Source: Astropecten irregularis (lineage: Eukaryota > Echinodermata > Asteroidea > Paxillosida > Astropectinidae). From it: a DNA stretch of 64,000 nt. The first letter of the stretch is position 1; every line of letters starts with the position of its first letter. The translations under genes and the position numbers were made by a program. This document shows positions 12,942 to 26,164 of the stretch, in pieces. The stretch spans positions 21,900,983 through 21,964,982 of the forward strand of contig OZ020245.1 of the NCBI GenBank assembly GCA_963971285.1, given 5' to 3'. Below the pieces are notes generated by a model. The model was not told where the DNA came from. It saw only the letters and a program-made list of their open reading frames with translations, and ran no database searches.

Positions 12942-13453
12942 GGCCAGTTCCAATGGGCGGGGTCAGAGATTCAAGCCCTGTATTGAAATATAATTCCATC
13001 TGTCTCAATTATCACTTGGTTTTACAGTACATGTATGGCATAGTTCATTGCATGTATCTAAGACATGAAAGTCTATTCCTTTTCAATAAATGGTCTGCTA
13101 ATATCATTATGTACACAGTATTGCCGCAGATATGCACATAAAAGCACAATGTCCCGTGGGGCTGCCATACACTGCGCGAGCATTTTTCTGCATTCAATAC
13201 TTGGTTATTAATTGATTAGATTAAGAACAACAATCCCCCGACTTATCTTAGAATGAATGAGGCATGTCATCCATTGGAAGCATGCCAGGTGGTGCTGGGC
13301 TCAAGAGAATAATTGTTAATTGGGTCAGTATTGATAATCCTTTAATGGATTTCATTATCTAAGACATTATCGCCAGGAAATGATTCTGTTTGACGATGGG
13401 TTACAGCTCAACGGTCAAACTACATTTACCCATGACGTATGTTATGTTACATG

Positions 13454-13834
13454 CAGTGTTCTAGCCACGCCGGTCGGCACTGGTCGGGGACATCCGGCAC
13501 TCAGACTTTCCAACCGGCACTGAGATGAAAAACCATGTTACCGACCGGCACAAAAATCACAGAAAATGCAAAAGTTATAACATAAATGTTGTGCTTTTTC
13601 ACTGAAAGAACAGTAAGATTTTGACTTGGAGAAAAATTTGGAACTTTAGATAAATTGACCAGATCCCCGATAACAAAACAGAATATTGCTGACACATTCA
13701 TGTACGTACGGACTTGAATTTAGCTACCATGTATTATCTCCTGGACCCTAGACATAAGGGGCGAGAGCTCCGCTTGCTACGCTTCACAATAAGTAAATTT
13801 AGCCGGCACTCAAAATGGGCTAGCTATATCACTG
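13454..13834. mobile_element. Non-autonomous hAT-like element with 8-bp duplication
   Basis: Starts CAGTGTTCTAGCC and ends GCTAGCTATATCACTG. It is flanked by GTTACATG on both sides (13446-13453 and 13835-13842). An 8-bp duplication and CAGTG ends are hAT hallmarks. Internal GCCGGTCGGCACT words repeat. No transposase ORF is present. Confidence 0.8.
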
Positions 13835-14265
13835 GTTACATGTATGAGTGACGATGATCACTGGCACATAAAGATGATTCAGTCTGCTTTGTGGCCTACA
13901 TATTTTGTCAATACCACATTGTTTTTGTAAATGACACTGATATTTATCAGAGTGCAAAATGAATGACATTACTTACGTGCGCACACCCACATGTATGATG
14001 CATTTTCAAATTTGTAATATACTTGGCATGAAAAGCAGCAGAACATTTGTAACCACATGTCCTTATTTTCTGAGCAAACAAAACGAAGATATTATGAAAA
14101 GGAAACCAGTTCTGTAATTAAGATTTTGTTCATTTAGTTTCAGAATCTGTAAACATTTGGTGATTTATTTAAAAAAAAAAAAAGAAGAAGAAATGTACCA
14201 TAAAACCACATGGCTGTTCTATGTGCTGGCAAACAATGAGTCTTCTTTTTTTATGAGGGATTTAC

Positions 14266-14784
14266 ATAAGGTGACCAGCAGCCGATTTAACTAAATGTTG
14301 CGTAACTTACGCAACGTACAAATGTTGCGTAAGTTACGTGAAACGGCCATAACTTGTGCAACCAAGGCAGGAAAATGTTGCGTAAGTTACGCTACAAAAT
14401 GTTGCGTATGCAACATTTGAAGTTTCGTGAAATCGGCTGCAGACGTCCCCGATTTGACAGTGCTGTCCCCGATGAAAAATTGTCCCCGAAAATGTCCCCG
14501 ATTCGACAAAATGCCCCCGAAAATTCTAATTGTCCTAAATAAAAAAAACCTGAACATAAATGCTGTGCTGAAGAAGATCCATTCTTCAGAGAAGTATGCG
14601 AAGACAACCGCCTAAGACATGTAAGTATGTATCCCACTCATGTCAACTGGACAAGATGTCCATAGATGCCACCATTTTGCATGTAGGCACCATCTGGATA
14701 AATTTTTTTTCAAAATTATACCCCTCCCCCAGGACACGGATCACTGTCCCCGGATCATCTCAACAAAATATGGTCACCTTACAT
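14266..14784. mobile_element. hAT-like element with nested palindrome Q
   Basis: Ends TAAGGTGACCA and TGGTCACCTTA. The interior has repeated GTCCCCGA words of the kind common in such elements. Inside, 14280-14441 is a separate palindrome of TTGCGTAAGTTACG words bounded by GCCGATTT and GAAATCGGC. Confidence 0.6.
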
Positions 14785-15003
14785 TTACAAGACAGAGGCT
14801 CCGGCTCAGGCTCCGGCGCCATTTTGTGAATCCATTCTAAAATAACGTGTATCAAAATAGATGCTCTTGGCTGCGATTCAGAAGTAGATTCTCTGCTTTG
14901 AAAAGGAAAACAGAACTTCAGCTTCAATGATAAACCCCAACCCATTTTTCAGCACATGGATGACAGAGCCGGAGCCTGAGCCTCCGTTTTGTAAACCTCC
15001 GTA
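14780..15003 (+). mobile_element. Palindromic MITE, family F
   Basis: GGCTCCGGCTCAGGCTCCGG at the left and GGAGCCTGAGCCTCC at the right as inverted ends, with the family core TCAAAATAGATGCTCTTGGC. Confidence 0.75.
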
Positions 15004-16595
15004 GTTTGAATGTTTCAACCAAAGTACATACATGAATGTGTATTACGTTGCAAGACAATTCCCTCCAGTGCACGTACACATACATGGGAGGGGATAATTA
15101 AGACTCCACCAACGTCTATGTACACACATCATGCAATGTACATGACCTTCATTTCTTTTTTGTACGGGTAATTAAGGCAACTTATTAATATATCTCTTCT
15201 CTTTTTGTTTCTATTGACAATGAGAGGTATCATCATCATTATCTTAGGAGAAAGGCCTTTATGCATACATAAAGCAGGCTGCGCTGCCGTTAAAAGTGGG
15301 TCTCTAATAGCTAGCTTAATGTCTCCCCTTACCTCCAGACTGACAATGGATCTAATTTTAAAAAAAGGAGGCTATTTAATACCAAACCTCCCTCCAAAAA
15401 AAAATAAAAACAAGGGAATGATTTACTCCGGCCAATTGAATTTGAAATGTTTCCGTCGCCAGACAAACACTTTCAAGTATACAGCATCTGCTGTTGCAAT
15501 TTTCATTTCTCTACAAAATTGAGGCTATAAAGAAAGAAAAAAAATAACCCGCCAAAATGGAGTTTTGCCTGCTTCTCAGTTAAGGGGCAAACACAGACGT
15601 TTAGCGGGGCACACCGAAAAAAAAAAAAATACTCACTTGCACCAAAAAATAAGACAACTAATCATCGCCGAAACTGTGAAAAAAAATTCCTACAGCACCA
15701 AGGCGGAAACAAATTAACACCAACGAATCAACAGAGACAACTACCGAGTCTGATAAATGTCTCGTTATAACAAGATGAACAGCTCAAGTGTATTGAATGC
15801 CATATTGCCTAGGCCCTCAAGCTCTGAAGGATCCATTCAGAAGGGGGAGAAAACAGATCGTGACGGCTGCTGCTTTCGGAGGGGACTGAGGGGGAGAGGA
15901 GGATTGTTGTCGTTTTTTTTTAACATATGGAAACGCTGAGCAAACAGAGAATAAGAATCAAATAACCGATTCTTTTGCCACACGACAGGAACTGATGAGA
16001 GGAAAGAAAACAATTTAAGTAGGAGATAGGGCCAATCGCACCAAGCTAACATTATTAAGATAGTCATACTTTGAACCCTTTGGTCAGCTGATAAGTGTTT
16101 GTGTGGCTATAATGACTGTAGCAAATAAAAGGGTGTGTGTGTGTATATGTGTACTTAATGAACAGAGAGACAAAGAGTCACAAGATCTAAACTGGGATAT
16201 ATCGTCCAGGAACCAATTCATCTTGAAAAATGGGCAATAATAGAAACTAGTTGGACGGGCAGAGAAAACAAGAACTTCAGCTAACAAAACTATTCCGGAG
16301 GTTGATTCATGTGTATGTAATTGTTCACAGTCATAAAAAGGTACAGAAATTGCAAGAAGAAAGTGATACCAAAATTTCATTATGACTTGCTTATTGTCTT
16401 GCTGATTAACATCAAAAAGAAGATTGGCAACTGAATGTATTTCAAGAAAAATGCAATATTTACTTCACTTTTAGTTTTGTCTTCTACATTCAGCGGATGA
16501 GTATAAGATGCACTACACATATTAATCATTATAATGCAGTAAAACATTCTGTGCGGAAATCTTCGGCACAAGTTTCAGCAGAAGACAAAGTTAAA
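15004..16595. other. Gene-free stretch
   Basis: Unique sequence, purine-rich in parts. The open frames around 15205-15522 and 16084-16380 show no domain. Confidence 0.45.
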
Positions 16596-17735
16596 ACGAT
16601 TGGAAGGAAACACTGAAATAATCAATTAATTGCACGGGAAACAGAAGAGAATAAATTATTTCAAGTCATTTAAAAGGGAACAGCAAAAAAAGGAAGAAAC
16701 TGACTGAAGAGGGATTCGAACCAGAAACCTCCAGGTTACTGTATGAGGCAAGGCCCAATTTCATGGAATCAATTACAGCCAATTTCTGTGCTTATAGCAT
16801 GCGGGCACTGCTTTGCGTGAAATCTATTTCATGGAATCCATAAGCAAGACTTTTCGGTTAGCGAAGAATTTCTAGGGTAACCATGATTATTTTCTGCTAG
16901 CATGCTGTCATATGCATTCTCATTTTCTGTTCATTTTCATTCTCAGAAATTTCTTGCTTACCGTTACCAAAAAGGGAACTCTCCCGTGAAATACGCTAAA
17001 CATAAGCAAAAGAAATCTGGTACCGTAAGCGAAGAATGTTTTCTAATGTACATTGGCAGTAATTACCTTTACTTGGAAATGAAACATTACTGCCTGATTC
17101 ACATTTAAAAGCAACTGTATTAAAAGTAATTGAAGGTTGGACAGAAAAGTACCGGTAGAACTTGGACGATTGGAAGGAAACACTGAAATAATCAATCAAC
17201 TGCACGGGAAACAGAAGAGAATAAATTATTTCAAGTCATTTAAAAGGGAACAGCAAAAAAAGGAAGACACTGACTGAAGAGGGATTCGAACCAGAAACCT
17301 CCAGGTTACTGTATGAGGCAAGGCCCAATTTCATGGAATCCATTACAGCCAATTTCTGTGCTTATAGCATACGGGCACTGCTTTGCGTGAAATCTATTTC
17401 ATGGAATCCATAAGCAAGACTTTTCGGTTAGCGAAGAATTTCTAGGGTAACCATGATTATTTTCTGCTAACATGCTGTCATATACATTCTCATTTTCTTT
17501 TCATTTTCATCCTCAGAAATGTCTTGCTTACCGTTACCAAAAAGGGAACTCTCCCGTGAAATACGCTAAACATAAGCAAAACAAATCCGGTACCGTAAGC
17601 GAAGAATGTTTTCTAATGAACATTGGCAGTAATTACCTTTACTTGGAAATGGAACATTACTGCCTGATTCACATTTAAAAGCAACTGTATTAAAAGCAAT
17701 TGAAGGTTGGACAGAAAAGTACCGGTAGAACTTAG
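16596..17735. repeat. 570-bp tandem duplication
   Basis: Units 16596-17165 and 17166-17735 align base for base with no length change. By eye they differ at about 15 positions. Each holds a tRNA-like fragment with GGGATTCGAACC and a family C MITE (from about 16751 and 17321), so the duplication happened after those insertions. Confidence 0.9.
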
Positions 17736-18840
17736 ATACCACTGGCTTGCTAAGGCCACTCAAAGCTTGTTCCGAAAGAATATCAATACATTTTCATGAA
17801 TCATATTCAAGTTTAGTCATGCATCCTTTCAATTGTAGTTACACATCTAGGCCTAATCCTTTAGTTTTTGTTGATTACACAAAATGACCCCATATAAAAG
17901 ATACTAAATAAATATATAATTGAAATTCTAAAATGCCTGGTCTAATGACCCATTAAAATTTGAAATGTACAACTATTTTAAAATGCAAAAAAAAAAAAAA
18001 GACACAAAAATGAAAGATGGATTTTTTTGCTTGTGCAATTCACTGTCGGTGTGAGGCTTTTGACATGTAAATATGAACACCTCACAGCACACACAATAGA
18101 ATATTGATAATCAGATTGCTTGCATTAAGTAGCACGGGAAAAAAAAAGAAAGGAAAAAAAAGGAGGGTGACCTGTGTGTGTTGAATTGGCAAACAAGTGG
18201 TTTTGCAAGGAACGCCGGCCGAAACAAAGTGGTGAAATGATTGTACACAGAGTTCCCCGGCAAACAGCTGCAGTGGCGCGCTGTAGCTTGTTCCAATAAG
18301 CAACATCTGGAAGGCACCGCACGCCTGATAATGTTTGCCTCTCTTGCCCGGCGGCAGGCATCTCCTGGAGTCATCTCCAGCACCAGAAACAGAAAATGCC
18401 GCACGACGACGACGACGTTGGATGTGGGCGTCCAGTCATCAGTGTGTGTTTGTTTGTTGGGGAATGCCACGGGTGCCAAGTCGAACAACAAGAGCCGTTC
18501 AGTTCTCCCTTTTTTGGGGGGGAATTTACCGAGGGTCCGTGTGTACGCTGTATGGGAAGGTGGGCTCGTGTCTGTTGACATTGCGCGGCAGATACACAAT
18601 TATAAATAATGGGGCCACGGACACAGATAAACTTTTTTCTGTATTATTTTGACTCCTGATGTCTATCTGCTACCTGATACTGTACACTGATGATATTTCT
18701 CTTGCAGAGAAAAAAAACGTGATCCAATGGAAACAAACTTTGTACTACATTCTAAAAAAAGCACCGATTCTTGAGAAATTTCCACCAAAAATCATTTTAA
18801 GAAAAAGTAAGAGTGAAACTTAGAAATAACAACAATTATA
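17736..18840. other. Gene-free stretch with GC-rich island at 18180-18610
   Basis: The island has frequent CG dinucleotides and a GAC-repeat run (around 18404-18418). Both strands are open for over 100 codons, which low stop density in GC-rich DNA can explain. It may be a regulatory block; a coding role is not supported. Confidence 0.4.
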
Positions 18841-19082
18841 GGGCATTTACGAAACGGAGGCGCAGCGTCCGTCTCAGGCTCTGGCTCCATTTCGTGAATC
18901 CATTCTGAAATGGCGGGTATCAAAATAGAGGCTTTTGGCTGCGGTTCTGAAGTAGATTATCTGGTTTGAAAAGAAAAACAGAGCTCCAGCTTCAATGAAA
19001 AAGCATAACCTATATTTTCAGCATATGGATCTAAGAGATGGAGCCTGAGCCTGAGCCTAAGCCTCCATTTCGTAATCGCCCA
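18841..19082 (+). mobile_element. Palindromic MITE, family F
   Basis: Begins GGGCATTTACGAAACGGAGG and ends CCTCCATTTCGTAATCGCCC. TATA on the left and ATAG on the right border it. Core TCAAAATAGAGGCTTTTGGC. Confidence 0.8.
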
Positions 19083-19328
19083 TAGTGTTTGTGAGAAAAA
19101 GGAGTTGACTTAAATAGTGTAATAGAAAAATTCAAAATTGAATGAGTACATGTATACAGTTAGGGTGTCTTATATACTCTAAGATTGAGACTGAGCATCA
19201 GAAATACTGGTAGGTTGTTGCGTCTTTACAGCAATTGAAGCTGCCAAGGAGAGAAACACTGCAAACACCACATCTTTTTACAAGTTCTTCGGGAAGTGGA
19301 AGTTTTAACTTTCTCCTCTAGCATGTCA

Positions 19329-19452
19329 GGGGTTGATTTCACACAGATTACGAAGGATAACCCATCGTATCCTACGTAGGGCTGTAATGCATCATACGAA
19401 CTTACGATTGATAGTAATGAGTTTTTACAATGAGTTTGGTGAAATTGACCCC
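19329..19452. mobile_element. Palindromic MITE, family E
   Basis: GGGGTTGATTTCACACAGAT at the left and TGGTGAAATTGACCCC at the right. The middle contains ACGAAGGATAACCCATCG. A related copy is at 59089-59219 and a fragment near 33598-33676. Confidence 0.75.
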
Positions 19453-20047
19453 AGGTCTCCACAGTAGGTCGAAAAAAGTGGGGTTCCTTTTCCTCTGGTC
19501 TTTTGGTTGCACTACTTGCTTTTCATCTCATTTCTGTCCTTTTTGAGAAACTTTCCACAGATTGAAGTACATTTATAAATTGAGACTATGCTCATCCCAA
19601 GTTTCTTCCCACGTACTGCCTTACTACTGTCCCCCGCCTCTATTCCATTAGACTTAAAACTCAGTTTAAACGTCAAACTGTACAGTTCATTCATTCATAC
19701 AGTTTTTTTCTCAAACAGGTCTTCGTGGTCTCCTTAATTGTGTGCCTTTTGCCATCACCATATCCCGTTACATGTAAATAGTACAGATTAATTAATTCTC
19801 ATAGTTAAGTCCTAACGTTTCCATCCTCACACAGGTACCCTAATGTTTCTTATTATTCATATGACACTCAGACTGTCTATTTCTTTTTCTTTCAACAACA
19901 GTCAAAAAAGCTTCAGTATGCATTACAAAAAATATAATAAATAAAACAAAAATAAAGACCATAAAATACTTCAAATGGCAGAACTGGGGGTGTATACATA
20001 AAATTCTCAGTGGTACGGGTGTGTACATCTGTATTGAAATTGTTTTA

Positions 20048-20420
20048 TAAAGGAAGTATCAGATCAGAGTTGTACTTTGATAGCATACTGAAACAGAAAT
20101 CTTCACAGATTTACCTATAACTTACAGGGTATAAAGATGGTGCTGGTAGAAACATACTGTTAAAATAGTTCTGCCTGAAATGCTGTATCTATCAAGAAAC
20201 GAGTAAAACCAATGACCAAAATCAATTTTGATCTTTTATAGAGACAAAATAACAGTGAAAAGATGTTTAAAATACCGTGGGCGTTTTTTCACTGTTTTCT
20301 CAAAAAGTGGGCACCATATCGAACTGAAAATTCCACAGATGGCCGTTACTGTATCTTCCTTGATATTTCTGCCCATGAATCTGCATTTCTTTGAAAAAAA
20401 ACCAAAGTATGATATTTAAT
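20048..20420 (-). mobile_element. TTAA-type MITE, family A, divergent
   Basis: Family A core with a degraded left end (TAAAGGAAGTATCAGA) and a right end ACCAAAGTATGATATTTAAT. Like the copy at 63882 it carries GCATACTGAAACAGAAAT, so these two may form a subfamily. Confidence 0.65.
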
Positions 20421-21852
20421 TAATAAAAAAAAAACCTGTCCTTGTGAATGAACAAGTTTCATTCAGATTTTTTATCTGGCTTTAGCTCGTAGCGTCATGC
20501 TTAGATGCACATCAGTATTAATTAGCTCCCAGTAAAGGTACATGTAAATATCCTAACGACTTTATGCAGAAGCTTTAATCACACAAATCAATTCTAGTCT
20601 GTGTTGGAGCGGGGGCAGCAGGGAGAAGAAAAGTAATTACCAAAGGAATATTTGATTCCCGGAACATATGGGACGATTATAAGCGGATTGTATAATTATG
20701 GATTCCACACAAATTTAAGAGTCAACTTGGTAGGTGTGTGTGTGTGCACATTACATGCATGCCTGCTGTATCCAACATAATGTTAACTGGATATGACAAC
20801 CAATAATGTGTGAATATTGCATACTTACATTATGTGCATTTGAACCATTTTTTTTTCTGCTCGGAGTTAAGGGATTAACGTTTGGATCCTAGCAGGATTT
20901 TTCTCAAAGGATATGACTCGGGTCATTTTTCCACATAAATGTACATAACACAAGGTTCAAACATCAGCTCCAACCATGTTATTGTACTTCTTGTGAAGTT
21001 AAAACACAATGTCCATGAATGACAAGACAGTTTCGGGTTGTCGGGCAAAGGTGTCTTTTGGGGCTCACACGTAAATTTCTTGAAGGCCAATAAGGCCTTG
21101 GCCTTGGGACTTGACCTTGCTACATGTAACTCATCATCAAATGGCCCCATGATACACAATTTAATTCTTCAAATGATAGCGCCCCTATAGACTGATCCGG
21201 CGGCATGACATACCATCCCCCATTACTGCGGTGTCCCCGCCTGCTTATTGTGTGGCAACAAAAGAATTTATGCTCCGCTGCACTCTATACAGCAGGGTGT
21301 ATGTCCCCTGATACACCGCAGGGCCAATTACATGAATAGCAAGTCGGATTTGTGTATAAACATAAGGGGGCATTACTTTGTCCCTTCAAAATTGAACTTT
21401 CAGGCCTGGTAACGTAACTGAGTACCAAAGAAAATATCCCTCTAAAAAAGCATTGTAGGTACAAGTACGGACAAGTCTGTATGCAATTAGGCAACGCATT
21501 AAAGATGCATTACTAGGATTTAGGCTGACCTTACGGTGCATACAAATTTGAAATTCAAATTGCTCATGAATTTTAGGATACTAGGGAAAAGAAATCAGCT
21601 TTCATTGAATACCTCAGCCAAAAATATCTATCAAGGACCCACAATGACAGTTAATAATTTCCACTAAATAAAAACACAAATTTATAAAATGCTGTTGGCT
21701 GGGCCAACAGTTTGATAAACTAATCAGAATAAAGTCAAATAAAAGTGAATTTTGTTTTTATTATCATAAATCATATACTTTTCATTAAAAAAACAACCTT
21801 TCTAAATTTGTAACTTGAGAAACCTATTTTCCAAAATATGGGCAATGTAATT
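20421..21852. other. Gene-free stretch
   Basis: Unique sequence. 20880-21530 is less AT-rich and could be conserved. The 78-codon minus-strand frame at 20923-21159 matches nothing I recognise. Confidence 0.4.
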
Positions 21853-22114
21853 TTAAAGGTTGGTAGGAAACCAAACCAGAAATGTTCACAGATTTACCTA
21901 TAACTTACAGGGTATAAAGATGGTGCTGGTAGAAACATAATGTTAAAATATTTCCGCCTGAAATGCTGTATTTATTGAGAAAATATTTTTAATCTTTAAA
22001 AGTACCGTATGAGACTGTGAATTTCTCAGATGACTTTTATTGTATCTTTCTTGATATTGTTGCTCATGAATCTGCATTTCTTTGACAAAAACCAAAGTAT
22101 GATATTACCTTTAA
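21853..22114 (-). mobile_element. TTAA-type MITE, family A, internally deleted
   Basis: Starts at TTAAAGGTTGGTAGG and ends GATATTACCT plus TTAA (22111-22114). About 100 bp of the usual interior is missing. The last TTAA is also the first of the next copy. Confidence 0.75.
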
Positions 22115-22483
22115 AGGTAGTATCATACTTTGGTTTTTATCAAAGAAATACAGATTCACGGGCAAAAATATCAAGGAATATACAGTAACAGTCATCTGTA
22201 AAAATTTAAGTTTCATACTCCCATACGTTGCTCACTTTTTGAGAAAACAGTGAAAAACAGCCACAGTATTTTTTAAGTCTTTTCTCTTTTATTTTTGATC
22301 ATTTAAAAGATCAAAAAGATTTTTGGTCGTTGTTTTACTAATTTCTGGATAAATACACCATTTCAGGCTGAAAAATTTTAACAGTTGGTTTCTACTAGCA
22401 TCATCTTCATATCCTGAAAGTTATATGTAAATCTGTGAACATTTCTGTTTTAGTCTCTTACCAAAGTATGATACTACCTTTAA
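22111..22483 (+). mobile_element. TTAA-type MITE, family A, full length
   Basis: TTAA, then AGGTAGTATCATACTTTGGT, and at the other end ACCAAAGTATGATACTACCT, then TTAA (22480-22483). Good reference copy for the family. With the preceding copy it forms a large inverted repeat. Confidence 0.9.
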
Positions 22484-23635
22484 GCTGTACATGTTTAATG
22501 TGATTCAATTCAATATCTCCTTATCCCCATAATAACAGACACAAACTAATACTTTTTCACCAGTATCCATCTTTCTGCATGTAACACAATTTAATATATT
22601 GAAGAGGGTGAAGAGCATGTGTGTATGGTGTAATGATAGACCTGACCTTAAACCTCGAGACAAGCTATGGCCCACTGCCAATTAACAATACCATCCACGC
22701 ATGACATAACGGCAACAATCATTACCCCAGCAGTGGGTAAACACTTGCAAAACCACGGTCATTTTCTGCCCGTTGTCGGCGGTCGAGTCATTCCTTTGGT
22801 TGGGGCTTTCTTAAATGAAAACTACACGTCCTTCTCGGTCCTCCCGAGGCGGGTGATAAAAGCACTTGATACAAGGGGATTTAATGAAATAATAGCACCT
22901 TATTGCCTTCCCACGGAGGAGGGGGGAAGGCATCGTTAAGAAGAAAAGAAAAAAATGCCAATATCTTCCTGCCGCAGAACAGTATTGATCAGAACTGCAT
23001 GCAAATGACAGGCTATGTTACACAGTGTGCTTCTCTGCATGCTGAAGAGGGAGGAATACAGATTTATATTGATCGGGGGAATGGGGAGCAGCCGGTTGGG
23101 CATGCAGATATCACTCATGCAGCAGTTCACACATTGTCCGTTTGTGGTTTTTTCTCGAGACCCAAGTCTTAGTGAGGAGGGAGGGAAGGTCGGAGTATTT
23201 CACATTTTGAAACTGGCTTCGTTCTCTGTGTTTTCACATGAACTGTATACGTGTACAATGCCAGAAAAAAAAAGAAAGGAAAAAAAAAGAACCACAAAAA
23301 GATAAACAGAAACAGAAAAGAAAATTTGCCAAAAGATAAATGCTGAACAAAATACAAACCTTTATTTGATATATTTCTAAATACTGGAGTGCCAGTTGCA
23401 CTGTGCAACCTACTTAATTGGAAATGTCTAAATTGCATCTTTAAAAATTAATCTAGATTCAAAGGCATTTGAATGTTTGAGTTTTGGGGTTTTTGTTTAT
23501 TTTTGTTGGAGGAGATGAGAAGAAGTGATTGTAGAATTGTATTGGTATACAAAAATAGAAAGATTTTAAACCTAATGGTGCATGCCATTTGTAAAGTGTA
23601 AACACTTCTCAGCAATATGTTTTCACAAGATGAAA
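22484..23635. other. Gene-free stretch with GC-richer block
   Basis: 22650-23230 is unique and relatively GC-rich with open frames on both strands. No known domain. Confidence 0.4.
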
Positions 23636-23974
23636 TAGATGTTCACAGATTTACGTATAACTTTCAGGACATGAAGATGGTGCTGGTAGAAGCATACCCT
23701 TAAAATATTTCTGCCTGAAATGGTGTATTTATCCTGAAATTAGTTAAACAAAGCCTGAAAACAGTTTTGATCACGAGGTAAGATCAAAACAATTATTTAT
23801 GTTTTATAAGAAAACAATGAGTTGGTTTTTCGCTATTTTCTTGTGACTCAGATGTCCGATTGAGCTCAAATTTTCTCAGGTTTATCATTTCATGTACATG
23901 CTGGATCAGACAAAGTGTGAGTGCTGTTCTGTGACCTTTACCAATCATGTTAATGATGTATTATACCTTTAATA
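23636..23974 (-). mobile_element. MITE family B
   Basis: Shares the GTTCACAGATTTACGTATAA core with family A, but its other half reads TTGTGACTCAGATGTCCGAT and GTGACCTTTACCAATCATGT, ending TATACCTTTAA. Confidence 0.75.
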
Positions 23975-26164
23975 AACCCAACATTGGTAATGAAACAATG
24001 ATTTTCTTGATTCTCCACACGTGTAAATACATATATGTATGTCAAGGTGTTCCGAGTGTAAGTAACAAACAGTCAATTTTGAGTCAAGGGTTATTTTAAA
24101 GATCTGAAGATTAAGAAAAACTTTGACTGAAATAATTTGACAGAAGTCACAGAACTATATTTGTGTGAATGTTCCAGCTGTGAAATTGTTTTGTCTGAGG
24201 AATACAATAGTATTAACATACATGCACAACATCTTTTCCTGGAAAATACTAGTCATGCTAGAACAGTATCAGAATTTTCAGGACCCTGATTTTCTTCTTT
24301 TTTTATAAACAGGTAGTCATTTCCTGAAAAAAAAAACTTGGCCTCAAGATTCAAGTTTCACATGTACTGTATAGTGTAACATCTGTGTCCTGGATTGATA
24401 TTTCAGGAAAGAGGCTTGTTCATAAGAAAACATGACATGATATGACACATTTCATGAAAAATCCTGTTTAAGTAAGTGATTGCATGTCTTATGCACAAGA
24501 ATCAATTGGCATGTCTTGTTATAGCCAAGTGAACAACAATCTACATTAATATTGGGCTTTTTTGACTTTCGTCCAAGCATAGAGTAATATCACACACATT
24601 GACGTGCTGTACATGCATTTTATTTGAGGTGGTTTCACAGTTGATTTTGGCCTATAGCACAAATATCTCCTTCACCATTTTCTTATCTCTATACATACAT
24701 GTTATGTATGGTATAGATGTTGATTCTGAAGTTAGGGTCCTGCAACTGCAAATGATCTGTTGCCCTAGAAATGAAATGCAAGTCTGGATTTTGGTATGAA
24801 GATCAATTTCTGAAAACTGGAGTGGAAAGTCCAGGTTGCGGGATTGTATTCTTGAAGCATATTATGAACTCATATAATGACAAACCAAAATGGCAAAACC
24901 AACAGCGGATTTGCTAACACTGTGTAACATATTATAAAGTAACCACAAATCATTTTCACAGGTCTGATGTGTACTCAAGATCTACTGGTCAATTTACAGT
25001 TACATCATGATCTAGTATGTTGGAAACTTTTAGTTCAGTGGGTTTGCGGTAACTTCATCCTTGGGCGGGGCACAACACTATGTAAAGTCACGAATAACTT
25101 CCTTTTAGCGAGTTTTTTGTATCAGTGAGGACAGAGTTGGCTTTTAATTTGATATGTGCTCAAGTGACAAGGGCTGTACATTTACACTGTATGCACCCTT
25201 GGAGTAAAGAAATGTCAGAAGTGTGAATTTGCCAAATGTTCACTTTTTAAGTAAAAACCATCTTTTTGGATGATGAATCTCACTTGAAAATCCAGCCTGA
25301 GTTAGCATACATGCAAAAAAAAAAAAAAAAAAAAAAAAAAAGATAAAAAATAAAAACACAGATGAAAACTTTTTCCTTTCACGGGGCAATCAAAGAGTTT
25401 ACCTGGACCACACAAGCACTTCACGCGAACCTGCAGAAAAAATGCTTCAATACCTCGGCGGCAGCAGAAGCCGTATAAGTGCCTACCGAAGATGACCTTG
25501 GACCTTAACATCCTTGTGCTGGCATTTTTTAATGTCTCCTTGAAACCCTGAGAGGATATATATAGCAGTTAATACCAGGCATTCTGCATGAAAATCAACA
25601 GAATAAAAAAAAACTAAAAAAAAAACTGTCTCCATGTTATTTGCCAAGTGTCATTTCCTCTCCTTGCATTATGGCTGCTTGATGGTTTGAGCAGGAATGA
25701 CCTCAGGCTTGCACTTTTCTTCAATGCCAGCTTCTAATCACTGACAAAGTGTCTTGCTGCAGAGCATTAAGAACAACAATTAAGAATTTCAATACACCGT
25801 GCGTCATTCTCAACAGTTTAGAAGGTCAGGTTTATGGGTCCGTGCACTTTTGTAATAAATGCAGTTATAGGCCACGACAAAAAAAAAAGGCACCAGCTTG
25901 TGAAAGAACGAGCAGAGCAATGATTTTTAATGTCAGCATTTTTTTTATGAACTTATGAAGAAGAAACCGCCATGGAAATTTTCTTTCATATTATATCATG
26001 CTGTACATGAACACCACCTGTATACATTAAAGCCATCCACTTAACTAGTCTGGAGCAAGATATGAATTCACAAGCAGAAAACTTAAATGCTTGAACATGC
26101 TCATTTTGAGCTACACACAAATATATGTGTACTTTCAATGCAACACTGACAATGATCATATTTA
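23975..26164. other. Gene-free stretch
   Basis: Mostly AT-rich unique sequence with a poly-A run at 25316-25340. The minus strand at 25385-25515 has a splice-like CTGCAG/GTAAAC pair, but the pieces do not chain into a gene. Confidence 0.4.

Noticed and set aside
18111-18599. 162-codon minus-strand open frame as a gene
   Set aside because: It runs through a poly-A/purine tract and a GAC microsatellite, the plus strand is equally open, and no domain is visible.
25385-25515. Minus-strand exon pair
   Set aside because: Splice-like sites are present, but the gap between the two pieces is about 20 bp, too short for an intron, and no further exons chain to them.
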